Part shown: positions 60,640 to 64,000 of the stretch, one piece after another
Position numbering within the stretch: position 1 is the first letter of the stretch
Layout: each line of letters starts with the position of its first letter
Origin: Winogradskyella aurantia
Lineage (GTDB): Bacteria > Bacteroidota > Bacteroidia > Flavobacteriales > Flavobacteriaceae
Assembly: GCF_002266855.1 (NCBI RefSeq)
Contig: NZ_NGJN01000001.1
Span: 248,001 to 312,000 of the forward strand
Reading direction: 5' to 3'
Length of the DNA: 64,000 nucleotides
Notes under the pieces: generated by a model
Told to the model about the DNA's origin: nothing
What the model saw: the letters and a program-made list of their open reading frames with translations, nothing else
Database searches by the model: none
Program-made: the position numbers and the translations under genes

Positions 60640-61698
60640 ATGTCACAATTTCAAACCCTTACCATAAAATCAGTTGAACGCATTACTGATAACTCTGTAG
60701 CCTTAAGCTTTACTGTACCTGAAGAAATTAAGGCTAGGTTTAGTTTTAAAGCGGGACAATATGTTACCCTTAAAACATCTATTAATGGGGAAGAAGTGCG
60801 ACGTGATTATTCTGTTTGTTCCTCAAAAAACAGCGGTAGTCTTACAGTTGCCATAAAAGCCGTTGACGGCGGATTGTTTTCGGTATACGCCAATAAAGAT
60901 TTAAAACCCGGCGATTCTATTGACGTTGCCGAGCCTAATGGTCGTTTTGTGTTTGAAGCCCATTCCGAAAAAACAAGAACCATTGCCGCCTTTGCTGCAG
61001 GTAGTGGTATAACACCCATCTTAAGTATAGCAAAAACGCTTTTGGAAGATGAACCCTTTAGTAACTTCATATTGGTCTATGGCAATAAATCGCCTAAAGA
61101 GACTATGTTCGCTAAAGACCTTTTACACTTAAAAGAGACCTACGGAAATCGTATCCATGTTCATTTTATCTATAGCCAAAGCAACGAGGAAGATGCTTTA
61201 TTTGGTAGAATAGAAAAAAGTACGGTTAATTTGATTCTCAAAAATAAATACAAGGACATTACTATTGAAAAATTCTACCTCTGTGGTCCTGAACCAATGA
61301 TTCATACGGTAAAAGATGTATTACTAGAAAATAAGGTTAAAGAATCCAACATTTTATTTGAATTATTCACGGCTCCAGCAGAGGTTGAATCCTCTGACAG
61401 TCAGATTATAGCATCAGGTAATACTGCCGTTAAGGTGATTGTAGATGAAGAAGAGTTTGAATTCCAAATGTCCAAAGAACAGTCTATTCTCGAAGCTGCC
61501 TTAAAAGAAGATATTGACGCCCCATATTCTTGCCAAGGTGGTATTTGTAGCAGTTGTATTGCTCGACTCACTGAAGGTGAAGCCAAAATGCGTCAAAATA
61601 ACATCTTAACGGATAGTGAGGTTGCCGAAGGATTAGTACTAACTTGCCAAGCCCATCCCACATCAGATACAATTGTGGTGGATTATGACGATGTTTAA
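60640..61698 (+). CDS. PaaE-like ferredoxin-NADP+ reductase with 2Fe-2S domain
   Basis: A 352-residue flavin reductase with three parts: FAD-binding domain (residues 1 to about 100, RRDYSVCSS), NAD(P)H-binding domain (about 105-240, AAGSGITPILSIAK and FYLCGPEPMI), and a C-terminal plant-type ferredoxin domain with CQGGICSSC and a fourth Cys in LTCQAHP. It resembles subunit E of the phenylacetyl-CoA epoxidase system, which passes electrons to an oxygenase. No paaABCD genes are near, so it likely serves another acceptor. Confidence 0.9.
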   Translation: MSQFQTLTIKSVERITDNSVALSFTVPEEIKARFSFKAGQYVTLKTSINGEEVRRDYSVCSSKNSGSLTVAIKAVDGGLFSVYANKDLKPGDSIDVAEPNGRFVFEAHSEKTRTIAAFAAGSGITPILSIAKTLLEDEPFSNFILVYGNKSPKETMFAKDLLHLKETYGNRIHVHFIYSQSNEEDALFGRIEKSTVNLILKNKYKDITIEKFYLCGPEPMIHTVKDVLLENKVKESNILFELFTAPAEVESSDSQIIASGNTAVKVIVDEEEFEFQMSKEQSILEAALKEDIDAPYSCQGGICSSCIARLTEGEAKMRQNNILTDSEVAEGLVLTCQAHPTSDTIVVDYDDV

Positions 61699-61712
61699 TT
61701 TTCCAAAATAAA

Positions 61713-62729
61713 TTAAAGAACTGACTTTACTTTCTCCACTACTGTGGAGGGTGAAATACTACCGGCTGCCATATCATAGCCTTCGGGATAGTTATTGCCA
61801 TAAACTGAAGTAGGAATTAACGGAAATTGTGTTCTGTCAGCTAACAAAGCATTGTCACTTGACTGATTGAAAGGTGCAAAACCTGTGTAAGGGTGGGTGA
61901 CACCCCAGATGGTTATAACCCTTTTACCAAGCATTGCTGCCAAATGGCCATTGCCAGAATCCATGGAGAGCATGACATCTAGATTAGATATGAGCTTTAA
62001 CTCTTTCTCGAAGTTTAGTTTACCCGCAACCGAAACGACAGTATCATAACCCGTTGTCATCGTATTTAAAACTTCAATCTCTTCTGTACCACCTCCAAAG
62101 AGAACAATATTATGTTGTTTTGATAATTCGGCTACTACCTGTTTCATTTTATCCAAAGGATAAATTTTACTTTTATGTGCAGCAAAAGGCGCAATACCGA
62201 TTGTTTTTAGTTTAGCATTTGAAATGAATCTTTTTAATTCTGAATCCAACTCTGCAGGAGGAGGAAAGGTTGGATTAGAAAGGTCAACTTTAAAGCCCAG
62301 GTTTTTAAAAACATCGGCATAACGTTGCGGTGTAGTTTTTAGCTGATGAAAGCTACGGCCACAAATCAAAGCTCTTTTTTCGGCACGTGCCTTATCAAGT
62401 TGAACTACTTTCTTATCTATTAAAAAAAGCTTTAAGATTTTAGTACGCAGAACATTGTGTAAATCAGCAATAGCGTCAAAATTTAATGCCCTTAACTCTT
62501 TGGCGAGTCTAAATAGACCAAAAACACCTTTGTGTTTTTCCTTAAGTTGAGCACCAAAGACAGAAACGCCTTCTATATTTTGAAATATTGGTTTGAACCT
62601 CTCACGAGTAACAACCGTAATTTTTACATCTGAATGCTGTTCTAAAAATGCTCGTATCACGGGTACAGACATAGCGACATCACCCATGGCAGAAAACCTT
62701 ATGACGAGTATATGTTTAGGTTTCTGCAT
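61713..62729 (-). CDS. Glycosyltransferase family 9 (heptosyltransferase-like)
   Basis: A 338-residue GT9 enzyme. It starts MQKPKHILVIRFSAMGDVAM, the ADP-heptose:LPS heptosyltransferase pattern R-x-S-x-x-G-D, and has MSMDSGNGHLAAMLGKRVIT in the C-terminal nucleotide-sugar site. GT9 proteins add heptose or related sugars to the LPS core. The acceptor here is not identified. It lies convergent to the PaaE-like gene and 28 nt after the DUF4254 gene. Confidence 0.92.
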   Translation of the reverse strand: MQKPKHILVIRFSAMGDVAMSVPVIRAFLEQHSDVKITVVTRERFKPIFQNIEGVSVFGAQLKEKHKGVFGLFRLAKELRALNFDAIADLHNVLRTKILKLFLIDKKVVQLDKARAEKRALICGRSFHQLKTTPQRYADVFKNLGFKVDLSNPTFPPPAELDSELKRFISNAKLKTIGIAPFAAHKSKIYPLDKMKQVVAELSKQHNIVLFGGGTEEIEVLNTMTTGYDTVVSVAGKLNFEKELKLISNLDVMLSMDSGNGHLAAMLGKRVITIWGVTHPYTGFAPFNQSSDNALLADRTQFPLIPTSVYGNNYPEGYDMAAGSISPSTVVEKVKSVL

Positions 62730-62757
62730 GTACCAAGAGCATAACTAAATTATCTGT

Positions 62758-63366
62758 TTACTTCTTATCTCTCAATACAGGATTTAGCTCATCGTCGTTG
62801 TACATTTTCATTTGCTTGTACACCTTCATGTATTTATCGCCTTTTGAAATATCCTCGAGAAGCCTATCAATAGCTTTACTCAAATCTTCACGCTGTTCTA
62901 GAAGTACCTGAAGTTTTTTATCACAGGCTGCTCTGTGGGCATCAGTTGCATCTTCTCTAACAGTCTCAAGGTGCATATGGTATATTTTAAGTGCAAGTAT
63001 AGACAAGCGGTCAATAGCCCAAGCAGGACTCTCAGAATTTACAGTAGCATAAGGCTGAACCTCAACATCCTTAAACTTGTCTAAGAAATAGCTATCAATA
63101 TACTCCACAGTATCTGTTCGGTCTTGGTTGGACGCATCGATTTTTCGTTTTAATTCAAGAGCATCGACAGGGTCAATATTAGGGTCTCTAATAATATCTT
63201 CATAGGCCCATTGCACAGTATCAATCCAACATTTTCTATATAATAAATGTGCAATTAAATCTTCATCTTTATCATATTTGTTCTTAAAAGGCTGGTCTAC
63301 AGTATTAAGAACTTTATACGTTTTAATGACGTCTTGAAATATTTCGTTCGCTTTTTGTGAAAACAT
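62758..63366 (-). CDS. DUF4254 protein
   Basis: A 202-residue soluble helical protein of DUF4254, a family often adjacent to GT9 genes in Bacteroidota. The start is ATG 63366 (MFSQKANEIFQDVIKTYKVL); an in-frame TTG at 63390 falls in the promoter box. It contains LLYRKCWIDTVQWAYEDIIR and DRLSILALKIYHMHLET, recognised as conserved family blocks. Function unknown; a link to LPS synthesis is inferred from position. Confidence 0.85.
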   Translation of the reverse strand: MFSQKANEIFQDVIKTYKVLNTVDQPFKNKYDKDEDLIAHLLYRKCWIDTVQWAYEDIIRDPNIDPVDALELKRKIDASNQDRTDTVEYIDSYFLDKFKDVEVQPYATVNSESPAWAIDRLSILALKIYHMHLETVREDATDAHRAACDKKLQVLLEQREDLSKAIDRLLEDISKGDKYMKVYKQMKMYNDDELNPVLRDKK

Positions 63367-63387
63367 CGTGAATGGTATTATAATGTG

Positions 63388-63395
63388 CAAATATA
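63388..63395 (-). promoter_or_regulatory. Putative -7 box for the DUF4254/GT9 operon
   Basis: TATATTTG on the minus strand matches TAnnTTTG and lies 21 nt upstream of the chosen ATG. No TTG at standard spacing. Confidence 0.45.
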
Positions 63396-63436
63396 GTTTG
63401 AATTATTAACTTAGCCATTGTATAAAATCATCTTGC

Positions 63437-64000
63437 ATGCAGATTCACAACCTTTCTAAAGAGCCTTCGGTACTAAATACTTTCATTTCTGAAATCCGAG
63501 ATGAGACCATTCAAAAAGACAGCATGCGATTCAGGCGTAATATTGAACGAATTGGTGAAATTTTAGGATATGAACTGAGTAAATCCCTGAATTACAAAAA
63601 TCACACTATCAAAACACCTCTTGGCGAATCTAAAACTAAGCTATACCAACAAGATGTGGTCTTGTGTTCTATTTTAAGAGCAGGTGTTCCCCTCCACAAC
63701 GGCCTATTAAATTATTTTGACGCTGCGGAAAACGCTTTTATTTCGGCTTACAGGCATCACAAAGATAACCCCGAAAGTTTTGAGATTATTGTAGAATATC
63801 TAGCTTGCCCAAATTTAAACGACAAAACCTTAATCCTTGCTGACCCCATGTTGGCCACTGGACAGTCTATGGTAGCTACTTTTGAAGCTCTAAAACCTTT
63901 TGGAGTGTCAAAAAGTGTTCATTTGGTAAGCGTCATTGGCGCTCAAAAAGGTGTCGATTTTGTCTCGGAAGCCTTCGGACCAAACACGCATCTGTGGATT
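63437..64000 (+). CDS. upp: Uracil phosphoribosyltransferase (cut by window edge)
   Basis: The first 188 codons of a salvage enzyme that makes UMP from uracil and PRPP. It starts MQIHNLSKEPSVLNTFISEI, and the PRPP-binding loop is TLILADPMLATGQSM near residues 131-145. LCSILRAGVPLHNGLLNYF and the SAYRH block are family features. The frame is open to the right edge; about 25-30 residues are missing. It is divergent from the DUF4254 gene. Confidence 0.93.
   Translation, partial: MQIHNLSKEPSVLNTFISEIRDETIQKDSMRFRRNIERIGEILGYELSKSLNYKNHTIKTPLGESKTKLYQQDVVLCSILRAGVPLHNGLLNYFDAAENAFISAYRHHKDNPESFEIIVEYLACPNLNDKTLILADPMLATGQSMVATFEALKPFGVSKSVHLVSVIGAQKGVDFVSEAFGPNTHLWI

Overview
The window is chromosomal DNA from a member of the Flavobacteriaceae (Bacteroidota). 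The evidence is its AT-rich composition, the gliding and type IX secretion genes gldH and sprE/porW, a protein with a type IX sorting tail, and several families typical of flavobacteria (RicT/PSP1, DUF4292, DUF5687, DUF4254, DUF6090, HU-CCDC81 with SPOR). Many starts have no Shine-Dalgarno sequence, and TAnnTTTG -7 promoter boxes recur. I see no rRNA, tRNA, CRISPR array, phage or insertion sequence. The clearest mobile-looking unit is a four-helix-bundle (23S rRNA intervening-sequence type) gene flanked by inverted arrays of degenerate 7-bp repeats.

Bases 1-20400 are organised around haem synthesis. An AraC-type regulator (7069-7971) lies divergent from hemA. Rightward run hemA, hemC-hemD fusion, the four-helix-bundle gene, hemE, an EI24/CysZ-like membrane protein, hemF and hemB. 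Leftward run hemH, a MATE exporter, a large BNR/Asp-box protein, hemJ and a sensor histidine kinase cut by the window edge. With hemJ as protoporphyrinogen oxidase, every step from glutamyl-tRNA to protohaem is here except hemL. A chain of same-strand genes follows: CNNM/CBS protein, ogt, serine hydrolase, 3'-5' exonuclease and a fused peptide-ABC ATPase.

Bases 20400-30100 hold a noncoding stretch with a candidate 41-residue gene and strong hairpins, a 3-oxoacid CoA-transferase pair, a PBP1A - gldH - ricT operon, a secreted M23 peptidase, a radical SAM protein and trhO.

Bases 30100-39050 hold recA, a lipoprotein, an ECF sigma factor with an unusual anti-sigma/beta-barrel partner, plsC, trpS, dprA, an HU-CCDC81/SPOR protein, an acyl-CoA thioesterase and a small lipoprotein.

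Bases 39050-46530 are an envelope operon (flippase, dut, sugar-nucleotide transferase, TPR, DUF4292 lipoprotein, EnvC-like factor) carrying a truncated DUF6090 gene, preceded by a secreted protein of unknown function.

Bases 46640-55640 form one leftward block: sprE/porW, a bactofilin, atpZ, a DUF6168-like membrane protein, then atpB-E-F-H-A-G. The beta and epsilon subunit genes are not in this window. Hairpins lie in several atp intercistronic gaps.

Bases 55760-64000 hold a PadR regulator with three tandem paralogous membrane proteins (HAAS/DUF1700-like N-termini) and a DUF5687 ABC transporter, then a PaaE-like ferredoxin reductase, a GT9 glycosyltransferase, a DUF4254 protein and upp, cut by the right edge.
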